This document shows, piece after piece, positions 26,252-34,525 of a stretch of 40,962 nt of DNA (the first letter of the stretch is position 1; each line of letters starts with the position of its first letter). Made by a program: the position numbers and the translations under genes. The DNA is taken from NCBI GenBank assembly GCA_934218695.1, contig CAKQDA010000016.1, forward strand, positions 1 through 40,962, in the 5' to 3' direction. The DNA is from an uncultured Succinivibrio sp. GTDB taxonomy: Bacteria; Pseudomonadota; Gammaproteobacteria; Enterobacterales; Succinivibrionaceae. The notes below the pieces were generated by a model. It saw only the letters and a list, made by a program, of their open reading frames with translations. It was not told the origin of the DNA and did no database searches.

Positions 26252-26412
26252 GACAATAATCCCTAAAAACATAGTTCGATATTCGATTATCAGACGATCT
26301 GAATTTACATATAGAAATTTCTGCTAGGTAAATTTAGAAAATCCGATTTCTGTCTGAGGTAAATAATGTCACAGCAGTAAAAAATAAAATATACAATGCA
26401 TTCACAAAAAAG

Positions 26413-26430
26413 TATGCAAAATTTTGCATA
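26413..26430. promoter_or_regulatory. LacI-type operator candidate 1
   Basis: TATGCAAAATTTTGCATA is a perfect 18-bp palindrome, 162 bp upstream of the porter start. The even, spacer-free symmetry suits LacI-family operators. Confidence 0.65.
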
Positions 26431-26483
26431 TAATAAAAATCAAGGTCATTTTTATGCTTTCCTTTTTTTATGAATGAAAAATA

Positions 26484-26497
26484 TGCAAAACTTTGTA
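26484..26497. promoter_or_regulatory. LacI-type operator candidate 2
   Basis: TGCAAAACTTTGTA matches the 14-bp core of candidate 1 (TGCAAAATTTTGCA) at 12 of 14 positions; its centre is 69 bp from that of candidate 1. Confidence 0.5.
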
Positions 26498-26626
26498 AAT
26501 TTTGATCATGGAATTTGTTACAAAATCTTTTGAAAATTCAAAGCATAATCATGCTTATATGAATAACTATTTCAAATGAAAACTGAAAAGCTGATATTTG
26601 AAAATTGCAAAGTTAAATTCGGTTTA

Positions 26627-26640
26627 TGCAAAAACTTGCA
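26627..26640. promoter_or_regulatory. LacI-type operator candidate 3
   Basis: TGCAAAAACTTGCA keeps both outer half-sites (TGCAA/TTGCA) and matches the candidate-1 core at 12 of 14 positions. It lies 184 bp before the lacI start, so it could serve autoregulation or DNA looping. Confidence 0.5.
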
Positions 26641-26823
26641 ATAAAAATTTTGAAAATTGCCAAAAAGCAAAAAATTTTATTCCACAACAAAAATTTTCAT
26701 ACGTATAATTCAAAAAAGTTAAGTTCATGAGAAATTCGTATGAATTTACTGTAAAAGAAAAATTTCTTTTAACTGTCATGAATTTTGTTATGTTTTTTTT
26801 GAAAGTGTTGTGTACAGATTGTT

Positions 26824-27843
26824 ATGGCTAATATTACTGATATAGCAAAAGAGCTGGGTATTGCACCTTCAACGGTCTCAAGAGCTTTGAAAAAACCAGA
26901 GCTCGTTTCTCTGGAAACCAGACATAAGGTTCTGCAGATGGCAGAAAAACTCGGATATCTTCAGAAATTAAGAGACGATGCAACGGCCGCGACTGCCACC
27001 AACCTTATAGGCGTTATTGTCGCTGATCTTACAAATTCCTTTTCAAACCAGATTGTAAAAGCTGTTCACGACACATTAGAGAACAGTGGATACTCTGCAA
27101 TTGTCGGATGCAATTATGAGCAGAGCAGCATTGAAAACCGTCTTTTAAAGCAGTGGGCATCCTTAAATCTGAAAGGACTTATCATCATGCCTACAGCAAG
27201 ATTTTCAAAAACTATAAACTCTGTTGAGGCTAATTATCCGATAGTTCTTGTAGACAGAAACTGTGAGGATCTTAGTTTCGACAGTGTTATCGAAGACAAC
27301 CGCTATGGTGCCTGTCAGGCTATTGAGCATCTGAGGGAATTAGGTCATGAAAGGATTGTCTTTATCTCTGGGGCAAGACGTGTCTATACCTTCAACGAAC
27401 GCTGTCTTGGGGCTGAGGGGGCGACCACGGCTACAGGAAGATCGGCAAATGTGCAGATAGAAGAAATTGATGCTGAGTCCTATGACGAATTATTCATTGG
27501 CGCTTTTGAAAAGACCAATATTCTGATGATGAAAAACAGTGCTTTAAGACCTACTGCTATTGTAGGTGCCAACAACGCCATTACAGCAGGTGTTCTGTAT
27601 GCCCTGAATTTAAAGAATTTTAAGATACCGAATGATATTTCAGTGGTGTCTTATGGTGACAGTGACTGGTGCAGGTTCTATCCAACACCAATTACTTCAA
27701 TGTGCCAGCCGGTAGATGAGATGGGACGCGAGGCAGCCTCAATTCTCTTGGACAGAATAAAGGGAAAGAAAGGTGATCCTGAAAAGATCTGCCTTAAGTC
27801 TATGTTGTTAAGAAGAGCATCTAGTTCAGAACTTCAGATGTAA
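26824..27843 (+). CDS. LacI-family transcriptional regulator
   Basis: 339 residues. The N-terminal helix-turn-helix is canonical (I-T-D-I-A-K-E-L-G-I-A-P-S-T-V-S-R-A-L, residues 4-22), followed by the hinge and a periplasmic-binding-protein-like effector domain (I-G-V-I-V-A-D-L-T-N-S-F through S-V-V-S-Y-G-D-S-D). No clear ribosome site precedes the ATG. The kinase gene starts 33 bp downstream on the same strand and the sugar porter is divergent, so it most likely represses the local sugar uptake genes through the palindromes in the gap and responds to that sugar or its phosphate. Confidence 0.9.
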   Translation: MANITDIAKELGIAPSTVSRALKKPELVSLETRHKVLQMAEKLGYLQKLRDDATAATATNLIGVIVADLTNSFSNQIVKAVHDTLENSGYSAIVGCNYEQSSIENRLLKQWASLNLKGLIIMPTARFSKTINSVEANYPIVLVDRNCEDLSFDSVIEDNRYGACQAIEHLRELGHERIVFISGARRVYTFNERCLGAEGATTATGRSANVQIEEIDAESYDELFIGAFEKTNILMMKNSALRPTAIVGANNAITAGVLYALNLKNFKIPNDISVVSYGDSDWCRFYPTPITSMCQPVDEMGREAASILLDRIKGKKGDPEKICLKSMLLRRASSSELQM

Positions 27844-27876
27844 CCTATCAGTCAGTTCAACTTTGTGAGAGTTATC

Positions 27877-28776
27877 ATGTTAGATTTTTCAAAATTTCAG
27901 GGAAAGAGGATCAAGTGTGCAGGTTTGGGCGAAGTTTTATTTGACGTCCTGCCTACAGGAGCAAAAATTGGCGGAGCACCTGCCAACTTCGCATTCCACT
28001 GCAAACAGCAGGGACTTGATGCCATGGCAATCAGTTCTGTAGGTAAGGATGCACTTGGCTTTAAGGCCCGTGATTTACTTGCCTGTAATTTTCTGCCTGC
28101 ACTGCTTTTAGAGAATGACAAGCAGACTGGAGCTGTGAATGTCGATTTAAGTGAAGATGGTGTACCTACCTATACTTTCCTTGAAGATACAGCGTATGAC
28201 AATATTCCTTTAACACCATTACTTCTGGAGACAGCAAAGAGTCTTGATATGGTGTGCTTTGGCTCATTAGCTCAGAGAAACCGCCCTTCCCACGGAACCA
28301 TCATGGCTTTTCTTGATGTAATGAAAGAGGATTCCATCAAGGTTTTCGATGTGAATTTACGTCGTGAATACTATTCAAAGAACGTTATTGAAGAATCATT
28401 AAAGCGTTCTGATGTCTTTAAGTGCAATGAAGATGAACTCCCAGTTTTAAGCGAGATTGCAGGTCTTAAAGAGGCAACTTCCGACAGATATTTTGAGTAT
28501 CTGCAAAACAGAGGTATAGAGTGTTTTATCTTTACAGAAGGCGCAAAGGAAAGCACTATCTATCTGAATAATGAAAAATCGGTTCTACCTACACCAAAAG
28601 TTGAAAATATTGTGGATACTGTAGGTGCCGGAGATTCTTTTACAGCAACAGTCATCAGTTCCCTGATGAAAGGAGAATCTCTTGAAAAGGCTCATGAAAA
28701 AGCTGTAAACATCGCAGCTTATGTCTGCACTCAGAAAGGTGCAATGCCTGAGATCCCAAACAACTTTTTAAAGTAG
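27877..28776 (+). CDS. PfkB-family sugar kinase, fructokinase-like
   Basis: 299 residues of the ribokinase/PfkB fold. The N-terminus has G-L-G-E-V-L-F-D-V-L-P-T-G and the substrate-lid G-G-A-P-A-N-F-A; the C-terminal signature D-T-V-G-A-G-D-S-F (247-255) carries the catalytic base D253. The G-G-A-P-A-N-x-A pattern is typical of bacterial fructokinases. The ATG at 27877 has GTGAGAG upstream; an in-frame GTG at 27865 is less likely. With the porter it would import and phosphorylate one sugar, probably fructose; another ketose is possible. Confidence 0.85.
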   Translation: MLDFSKFQGKRIKCAGLGEVLFDVLPTGAKIGGAPANFAFHCKQQGLDAMAISSVGKDALGFKARDLLACNFLPALLLENDKQTGAVNVDLSEDGVPTYTFLEDTAYDNIPLTPLLLETAKSLDMVCFGSLAQRNRPSHGTIMAFLDVMKEDSIKVFDVNLRREYYSKNVIEESLKRSDVFKCNEDELPVLSEIAGLKEATSDRYFEYLQNRGIECFIFTEGAKESTIYLNNEKSVLPTPKVENIVDTVGAGDSFTATVISSLMKGESLEKAHEKAVNIAAYVCTQKGAMPEIPNNFLK

Positions 28777-28884
28777 AAAATCTGCTTGTTAAGATAAAAT
28801 GCAGCCACGGTTACAGTCTTGGCTTTATTTTCTGAAAACAGACAGTTCTAACTATAAAAAATTTCCTCATTTTCTTAGTATTTG

Positions 28885-28918
28885 CCTCCTTCACTCTCTC
28901 TGAAGGAGGATTTTTTTT
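28885..28918 (+). terminator. Intrinsic terminator of the lacI-kinase unit
   Basis: CCTCCTTCA-CTCTCTC-TGAAGGAGG is a perfect 9-bp stem followed by A and eight T residues. It lies 108 bp past the kinase stop. A weaker AGCCA/TGGCT hairpin with a TTTATTTT tail occurs earlier, at 28803-28832. Confidence 0.88.
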
Positions 28919-29065
28919 GATCTTGAGTGCATTTTTGTAACTTTCATTATAAATTCTGCAAATTTATCGTAAAATCAAAGCGATCATGGGATTTCATGTC
29001 CATCTGACAACAGATAAAAATTATTAAAATAACAAAACAGACTCTCTAATCTAATGGAGTAAAAA

Positions 29066-30268
29066 ATGTCGCCTCTGACAAAACTTACAGTTGTTTTTAC
29101 TGTAATGTGCTGTTCTCTGAGCTCAGGTAGAGCGCTTGAGCTTACAGTATGGGAAGATTATGGTAAGGGATCCGGTCTGGCTCAGGCTATAAGTGCCTTT
29201 ACTAATGAAACCGGAATCGATGTAAAAGTTGAAGAGAATAACTATATTTATGCTTTGCAGAAACTGCGCCTTGACGGTCCTGTAGGAAAGGGACCTGATC
29301 TGATTCTGCTGCCAAATGATCAGCTTGGTGTTGCCGCAAAGGAAGGTATGATCGATCCTGTATTTTTTTCAGATGATGACAGAGCTCTGTATCCTGAAAA
29401 TGTTATTGATGCTGTTTCAATCGATCAGGTTCAGTATTCAGTACCAAAGAGTGTTGAAACCATGGCTGTTTTCTACAATAAAAAGTATCTTTCAAAACCA
29501 TTTGACACTCTGGACTCCTATTTTAAATACACTCAACTTGAAAAAGAAAACGGCCGAAACGGGTTTGCAGCCAAATTCGATGATCTTTTCTACTGTATGC
29601 CACTTCTTTCATCCTATGGCGTCTATGTGTTCGGCAAAAACAAATTGGGTGGGGTTGTCATCAGTGATGTGGGGCTTGACAGTCCAGAGGCAATTAAAGC
29701 AGTTTCAAAAATAAAGGAATATTATGATAAAAAGCTGATCCCTCCTTCAATCAACGGCGTGAACGGAGTTCAGAACTTGATTGATATGTTCTGTCAGGGA
29801 AGACTTGCGGCTACTATTTTAGGTTCATGGAATGTCGGATCTGCCTTAAAAAGTCACGTTGATTTTGCCATAGCTCCTCTACCTGTAAACAGTGAGGGCA
29901 AACAGATGTCTGGTTTTTTAGGTGTTAGAGGATTTGCTGTTTCGCACTGGGCAAAAGACTATGATGCGGCTGTAAAACTTGCAAAATACTTAACTATGGA
30001 CAAGTACTCAAAACCAAGATTTAAAATCACAGGAGAGATCCCTGCATCTTTAAAACTGCTCGATGATCGGGATATACTCAATGACAAATATGCCAATGCC
30101 TTTATTCTGCAGGCAAAGATTGCACCTGAAATGCCTTCTGTAAGTGAAATGAATAAATTCTGGTTACCTTTTTCAAATCAGCTTCTGCAGATTTTCAACG
30201 GAAAGATTTCCGTAGAGGATGGTCTGCATGAAGTGGTTTCAAGTGTAAAGAGCGAATATCAGAACTAA
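29066..30268 (+). CDS. Orphan MalE-like sugar-binding protein
   Basis: A 400-residue extracellular solute-binding protein of the maltose-binding type. After a signal peptide (residues 1-23, cut near G-R-A|L) comes E-L-T-V-W-E-D-Y, then G-K-G-P-D-L-I-L-L-P-N-D-Q-L-G, A-A-T-I-L-G-S-W-N and P-L-P-V-N, the framework of MalE-like proteins. GGAGT precedes the ATG. No permease or ATPase gene lies nearby, so it must work with a distant maltose/maltodextrin transporter or act as a sensor. It is flanked by terminators and is its own transcription unit. Confidence 0.85.
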   Translation: MSPLTKLTVVFTVMCCSLSSGRALELTVWEDYGKGSGLAQAISAFTNETGIDVKVEENNYIYALQKLRLDGPVGKGPDLILLPNDQLGVAAKEGMIDPVFFSDDDRALYPENVIDAVSIDQVQYSVPKSVETMAVFYNKKYLSKPFDTLDSYFKYTQLEKENGRNGFAAKFDDLFYCMPLLSSYGVYVFGKNKLGGVVISDVGLDSPEAIKAVSKIKEYYDKKLIPPSINGVNGVQNLIDMFCQGRLAATILGSWNVGSALKSHVDFAIAPLPVNSEGKQMSGFLGVRGFAVSHWAKDYDAAVKLAKYLTMDKYSKPRFKITGEIPASLKLLDDRDILNDKYANAFILQAKIAPEMPSVSEMNKFWLPFSNQLLQIFNGKISVEDGLHEVVSSVKSEYQN

Positions 30269-30316
30269 CCTTCGTAAAGCACATATGTGAAAGAATTGCT
30301 CTTTTTTGAGACTAAA

Positions 30317-30340
30317 ATGAAAAAAATAGATTTTTTTCAT
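30317..30340. terminator. A/T hairpin after the sugar-binding protein gene
   Basis: ATGAAAAAAA-TAGA-TTTTTTTCAT is a perfect 10-bp inverted repeat with a T-rich right arm, 48 bp past the stop. A TGCTCTTTTTTG stretch lies at about 30296-30308. The stem is AT-rich, so termination would be modest. Confidence 0.45.
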
Positions 30341-30446
30341 TCATTTGTGGTAAAAAAGACAGTAAAGGAAAATCTTTTGCTGTTAGAATGTAAGTGTTCC
30401 GTTTTTGTGGAACTCTAATTTTAAATAGGATCAATTTTTTTAAGCT

Positions 30447-30503
30447 ATGACGATAGCAAAACAAACAGCTAAGAGAGCTCGCAAGAAGCATCAGCTGTTG
30501 TAG
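30447..30503 (+). CDS. Possible 18-codon basic leader peptide before hfq
   Basis: ATG to TAG encodes [18 protein letters not shown], with seven basic residues plus one histidine. It ends 44 bp before hfq. The start lacks a well-placed ribosome site (AGGATC is about 14 bases upstream). Its codons overlap two mutually exclusive stems: AACAGCT (30464-30470) with AGCTGTT (30493-30499), and AGCTAA (30467-30472) with TTAGCT (30504-30509). Chance is a serious alternative. Confidence 0.3.
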   Translation: MTIAKQTAKRARKKHQLL

Positions 30504-30547
30504 TTAGCTTCCCGTTCAGAATAATGATAATTAAGGGACATAATAAT

Positions 30548-30805
30548 ATGGCTAAAGTACAGTCACTTCAGGATCCGTTCTTAAATGCACTGCGTAAGGA
30601 TCGTATCGCTGTTTCAATTTATCTTGTAAACGGCATCAAACTCCAGGGACAGGTTGAGTCTTTCGATCAGTTCGTAATCCTGTTAAAGAATCAGGTAAGT
30701 CAGATGGTATACAAGCATGCGATTTCCACAATCGTTCCTGCCCGTGCAGTAACCATCAGCCCAGCTGAAGATAAGGATGAAGAAGCTCCTGCAGCTGAAG
30801 AATAA
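30548..30805 (+). CDS. hfq: RNA chaperone Hfq
   Basis: An 85-residue Sm-like protein that forms hexamers and pairs small RNAs with mRNAs. It is near identical to the E. coli core: [32 protein letters not shown] and V-Y-K-H-A-I-S-T (Sm1 and Sm2). The C-terminal tail is short and acidic ([11 protein letters not shown]). The ATG at 30548 follows AAGGGA; an in-frame ATG at 30524 would add eight unconserved residues. It heads hflX-hflK-hflC-purA and, being cut off from miaA, must have its own promoter; TAGAAT at 30384-30389 is a candidate -10. Confidence 0.96.
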   Translation: MAKVQSLQDPFLNALRKDRIAVSIYLVNGIKLQGQVESFDQFVILLKNQVSQMVYKHAISTIVPARAVTISPAEDKDEEAPAAEE

Positions 30806-30829
30806 TTTTGTGTTTGAGATAATATTCTA

Positions 30830-32173
30830 ATGCCTCAATCAGAGTTTGAGTCTTTAGGCTCAACACTACTTGTGCATGTCGAGTTACCTCAGACCCAATC
30901 ACAAGAAGATTTAAAGGAACTACAGCTCCTTGCCGAGTCTGGCGGAGGAGATGTAGTTTTTTGCGTTTCCTGCAGACGCGAAGCTCCAGATCCAAGTACA
31001 TTCATAGGCTCAGGTAAAGTGGTGGAAGTTGCCGATGCTGTAAAAGCCTATGAGGTTCAGACGGTAATTTTCAACAACAAACTTACACCTGCCCAGGAAA
31101 GAAATTTAGAGAAGGCCTTTGGCGTCAGAGTTATGGACAGAGTTGCTCTCATCCTGACTATTTTTGCCCAGAGAGCCAGAACCTATGAAGGCAAGTTGCA
31201 GGTTGAGCTAGCTCAGCTTCAGTATGAACAGGCAAGACTTGTAAGAGGCTGGACCCACCTTGAAAGACAGAAGGGCGGTTTCGGTTTAAGAGGTGGTCCT
31301 GGTGAAACTCAGATTGAGCTTGACAGACGTGCCTTAAGGGAAAGAATTGCAGCCATCAAAAAAGATCTTGAGGTGGTGGCTTTAAGACGTGAGCAAAACC
31401 GTAGCAAAAGAAAAAAGAATGCTGTACCTGTTGTCTCTTTTGTAGGTTACACCAATGCCGGCAAATCAACACTCTTCAACAGGCTTACAGATTCTGATGT
31501 CTATGCTGCAAATCAGCTGTTTGCAACACTTGATCCAACCTTAAGAACCGTGGCCATCCCGGTAATAGGCAAGGCGGTGTTTGCAGATACTGTTGGTTTT
31601 ATCAGGCATCTGCCACATGATCTGGTGGCAGCTTTCAGAGGAACCTTAGAAGAGACTGCTCAGGCAGATCTGCTGCTGCATATTGTAGATGCTTCAGATG
31701 AACATAAAGAATCAAATATTGAGGCTGTAAATGCTGTTTTAAAACAGGTTGGAGCTGAAGATATCAAAACTCTTATTGTTTACAACAAGGCTGATCTTAT
31801 CGAGGACAGTGCCTGCGAAATTATCAGAGATGACAATGGCAATCCTCATCGTGTATACGTCAGTGCGCTTACAGGTTTTGGCATTGATAAATTATTATCA
31901 GCTGTAAGTGAACTTCTGTCCGATAATTTGTGTGAATTTACTGTTAAGATAGACGGACGCCACGGCAAATTAAGAAGCCTGCTGTATGCATCAAATGCAG
32001 TAGATAATGAACAGTATGATGAAGACGGCAACTGTCTTTTAAACCTGAAAATTACAGCAGTCGATGCTGCAATTATAGACAGCAAAACCAATGGGGCCTT
32101 ATCTGAAACCTGTACTCAGGAGCAGAAACCCTGGATACAGAACAACGAATTTGATTTTGACTCAGTGAACTAG
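30830..32173 (+). CDS. hflX: Ribosome-splitting GTPase HflX
   Basis: A 447-residue GTPase that binds the 50S subunit and rescues stalled ribosomes. The N-terminal HflX domain ends in G-P-G-E-T-Q-I-E-L-D-R-R; the G domain has G-Y-T-N-A-G-K-S-T (G1), D-T-V-G-F-I-R-H-L-P (G3) and N-K-A-D (G4). The ATG lies 24 bp after hfq without an obvious ribosome site, so coupling to hfq is likely. The C-terminal extension (about 70 residues after the G domain) is in the family range. Confidence 0.95.
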   Translation: MPQSEFESLGSTLLVHVELPQTQSQEDLKELQLLAESGGGDVVFCVSCRREAPDPSTFIGSGKVVEVADAVKAYEVQTVIFNNKLTPAQERNLEKAFGVRVMDRVALILTIFAQRARTYEGKLQVELAQLQYEQARLVRGWTHLERQKGGFGLRGGPGETQIELDRRALRERIAAIKKDLEVVALRREQNRSKRKKNAVPVVSFVGYTNAGKSTLFNRLTDSDVYAANQLFATLDPTLRTVAIPVIGKAVFADTVGFIRHLPHDLVAAFRGTLEETAQADLLLHIVDASDEHKESNIEAVNAVLKQVGAEDIKTLIVYNKADLIEDSACEIIRDDNGNPHRVYVSALTGFGIDKLLSAVSELLSDNLCEFTVKIDGRHGKLRSLLYASNAVDNEQYDEDGNCLLNLKITAVDAAIIDSKTNGALSETCTQEQKPWIQNNEFDFDSVN

Positions 32174-32177
32174 AAAT

Positions 32178-33416
32178 ATGGAAAATAATAAAGATCTTAT
32201 GGGCTGGAATGCTCCTGGCTCAAATAATTCTTCAGATGAAGAAAAGAAGCGAGAACAACCTTCTCAGGATCCATGGGGGCGTCAGACAAGACGTTCTTCA
32301 GGAGACGATTTACTGTCAGGTCTTTTAAAATCATTAAAGGATCTTTTTGGCGGTAATGGAAAGAAGGGCTCTTCAAGAGGCGGCAAAAATGCCGCATCAG
32401 GACTGAACGTCTTTACACTGGCTACTGTAATTGCTCTTGGCTTTTACATCTTTACAGGCTTTTACACTGTAAAGGAAGCTGAAAAGGGTGTAGTCCTGAG
32501 ATTCGGTAAAATTTACGATGTCGTGGATTCTGGTCTGCGCTGGAAATTCTCAGGCGTTGATACAGTAAACGTGGTTGATATTGAACAGGTCCGTTCAATT
32601 CAGTCATCAGGCACCATGCTTACAGAAGATGAAAACGTGGTCATCGTGGAGATGGATGTTCAGTACAGAATTTCAGATCCTGTAAAATATCTTTACTCTG
32701 TGGTAAATCCTGACAATACTCTTTTGGAGGCTACTGACAGTGCACTGCGCTACGTGGTTGGTCATACTCTGATGGATGACATTTTAACCTCAGGCCGTGA
32801 GATGGTGCGTCAGAATACAAGAGAGCTTTTAACCTCAATTATTGAGCCTTACAATACCGGTCTTACCATTGTGGATGTCAACTTTCTGCCTGCAAGAGCT
32901 CCTGATCAGGTAAAAGAGGCTTTTGATGATGCCATTGCAGCACAGGAAGATGAGCAGCGCTACAAGAGAGAGGCTGAAGCTTATGCAAATGAGGTTCTGC
33001 CTAAGGCTGAAGGTCAGGTTCAGAGAATTAAACAGGAATCTGAAGCTTACCGTTCTCAGGTGGTTTTAAAGGCAGAAGGTGAGGTTGCACGTTTTGAAAA
33101 GGTATTGCCTGAGTACAATGCGGCACCTGAAATTACCAAGACCAGAATTTATCTTGAGACTATGCAGGAAGTACTGGGCAAGAGCCAGAAGATTTTCCTT
33201 GATGTACCTAAAGGATCTTCTCCTGTTCTGTATCTGCCTATGCCTCAGAACACAAATACAGACAGTGTAAAAAATGTGAACGGACAGAACTCATCTTCTG
33301 TTTCATCACAAAGCTCAGATACAAAGCATGTTCCTGTAAGAACAGAGGATCAGTATCCACCTCTTTCAGAGAACTCACAGAATAACTACGGAACTTCAGG
33401 CAGGAGGGTAAGATAA
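32178..33416 (+). CDS. hflK: FtsH modulator HflK
   Basis: A 412-residue SPFH/Band-7 membrane protein. The glycine- and charge-rich cytoplasmic N-terminus (about 1-75) precedes one membrane helix (F-T-L-A-T-V-I-A-L-G-F-Y-I-F) and the periplasmic prohibitin domain beginning T-V-K-E-A-E-K-G-V-V-L-R-F-G-K. With HflC it cages and restrains the FtsH protease. It starts 4 bp after hflX, and its stop overlaps the hflC start by one base (TAATG). Length and order match other gammaproteobacteria. Confidence 0.95.
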   Translation: MENNKDLMGWNAPGSNNSSDEEKKREQPSQDPWGRQTRRSSGDDLLSGLLKSLKDLFGGNGKKGSSRGGKNAASGLNVFTLATVIALGFYIFTGFYTVKEAEKGVVLRFGKIYDVVDSGLRWKFSGVDTVNVVDIEQVRSIQSSGTMLTEDENVVIVEMDVQYRISDPVKYLYSVVNPDNTLLEATDSALRYVVGHTLMDDILTSGREMVRQNTRELLTSIIEPYNTGLTIVDVNFLPARAPDQVKEAFDDAIAAQEDEQRYKREAEAYANEVLPKAEGQVQRIKQESEAYRSQVVLKAEGEVARFEKVLPEYNAAPEITKTRIYLETMQEVLGKSQKIFLDVPKGSSPVLYLPMPQNTNTDSVKNVNGQNSSSVSSQSSDTKHVPVRTEDQYPPLSENSQNNYGTSGRRVR

Positions 33417-34459
33417 TGAACAAGGGATTGCTTAATCTGCTGCTGGTTATAGTAGTTGTTTTAGGTTTTGTAGGCTTTAACAGTCTTTATGTGGTCAACG
33501 AAGGTACAAAGGGCATCGTAACACGCTTTGGTAAAGTTATAAGAAACTCTGACGGCAAGCTTAACATTGTAGATCCAGGTCTGCATATCAAGGCCCCTTT
33601 TATTGATCAGGTAAAAGCTCTTGATGTGCGTATTCAGACAATCAGTTCATCAGCAGACAGATTTGTCACCTCAGAGAAAAAAGACGTAATCATTGATTCT
33701 TATGTAAAATGGCAGATCCTCGATGCTGCAACCTATTATCTGACCACAGCTGGCGGTAACAAGCTGCAGGCAGAAGAGCTGCTGCGCAGACGTATCAATA
33801 ACTCTCTGAGAAGCCAGATTGGCCGTCTGACTATTCATGAAATTGTGTCAGGTCAGAACAACGGACAGGATACAGCCTTAGAAGAGAGTGATTTTGATAC
33901 AGTAGTTGATAATGGAGATACTGGTGTTGCAGTTGCTGACAATGCATCAGATTCTCTGTCACAGACTGCTACTCCTGAGGCAACAGTAAGCCAGAGCAAG
34001 CGTGATGAGGTTATGCAGAATGCCTTAAAGGATATCGGTGCATCAGCCAAGGCTTTAGGTATTAAGATTGTTGATGTCCGCATCAAGCAGATTAACCTGC
34101 CTCCAGAGGTTTCAAACTCAATTTATCAGCGTATGAGAGCTGAACGTGATGCTGTGGCCAAGCTGCACAGATCACAGGGTAGAAAGGAAGCTGAAGCAAT
34201 TAAGGCTCATGCAGACAGAGAAGTTGTAGTTAAGATCGCCGAGGCTGAACGCCAGGCACGCTCTCTGCGTGGTGAAGGTGATGCTGAGGCTACCAGAATT
34301 TATGCAGATGCCTATAAGCAGAATCCAAAACTGTTTGAGTTCCTGCGTTCAATGGATGCATATAAGAACTCAATTAAGGGTAAGGATACATTAGTTCTGC
34401 AGCCTGACAGTGAATTTTTCAAATTCTTTAACGATGCAGATGGTACAAGTAAACCATAA
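33416..34459 (+). CDS. hflC: FtsH modulator HflC
   Basis: A 347-residue partner of HflK. It has one N-terminal membrane helix and an SPFH domain with G-T-K-G-I-V-T-R-F-G-K, I-V-D-V-R-I-K-Q-I-N-L-P and the coiled R-M-R-A-E-R-D-A-V-A segment. An acidic, low-complexity insert (about residues 150-200) sits in the place where E. coli HflC also has a variable loop. AGGAGG lies before the ATG, inside the end of hflK. Confidence 0.95.
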   Translation: MNKGLLNLLLVIVVVLGFVGFNSLYVVNEGTKGIVTRFGKVIRNSDGKLNIVDPGLHIKAPFIDQVKALDVRIQTISSSADRFVTSEKKDVIIDSYVKWQILDAATYYLTTAGGNKLQAEELLRRRINNSLRSQIGRLTIHEIVSGQNNGQDTALEESDFDTVVDNGDTGVAVADNASDSLSQTATPEATVSQSKRDEVMQNALKDIGASAKALGIKIVDVRIKQINLPPEVSNSIYQRMRAERDAVAKLHRSQGRKEAEAIKAHADREVVVKIAEAERQARSLRGEGDAEATRIYADAYKQNPKLFEFLRSMDAYKNSIKGKDTLVLQPDSEFFKFFNDADGTSKP

Positions 34460-34464
34460 TTATG

Positions 34465-34470
34465 TATAAT
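34465..34470 (+). promoter_or_regulatory. Possible purA -10 box
   Basis: A consensus TATAAT lies 56 bp before the purA start, within the 66-bp hflC-purA gap. The -35 position (GGTACA) is poor, so read-through from hflC may matter more. Confidence 0.35.
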
Positions 34471-34525
34471 CTTAATTTCGGTGAATGTTTTTACACAGCT
34501 AAGGTTCTTCAACGAGGAATAAATA

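Larger units (their letters stand above)
26252..26823. promoter_or_regulatory. Divergent control region between porter and lacI-kinase
   Basis: A very AT-rich gap of about 570 bp holding the promoters of both units. It contains three copies of a TGCAAAA-TTTTGCA-type dyad, listed separately, plus isolated half-sites such as TTGCAAAG near 26605. I could not assign -35/-10 pairs securely in such AT-rich sequence. Confidence 0.6.

Noticed and set aside
725..30268. Complete ABC importer operons around the two binding proteins
   Set aside because: No permease or ATPase gene was found on either strand near either protein.
21766..30268. A prophage or integrative element between miaA and hfq
   Set aside because: No integrase, attachment repeats, tRNA target or phage structural genes are seen; the genes look like separate metabolic units.
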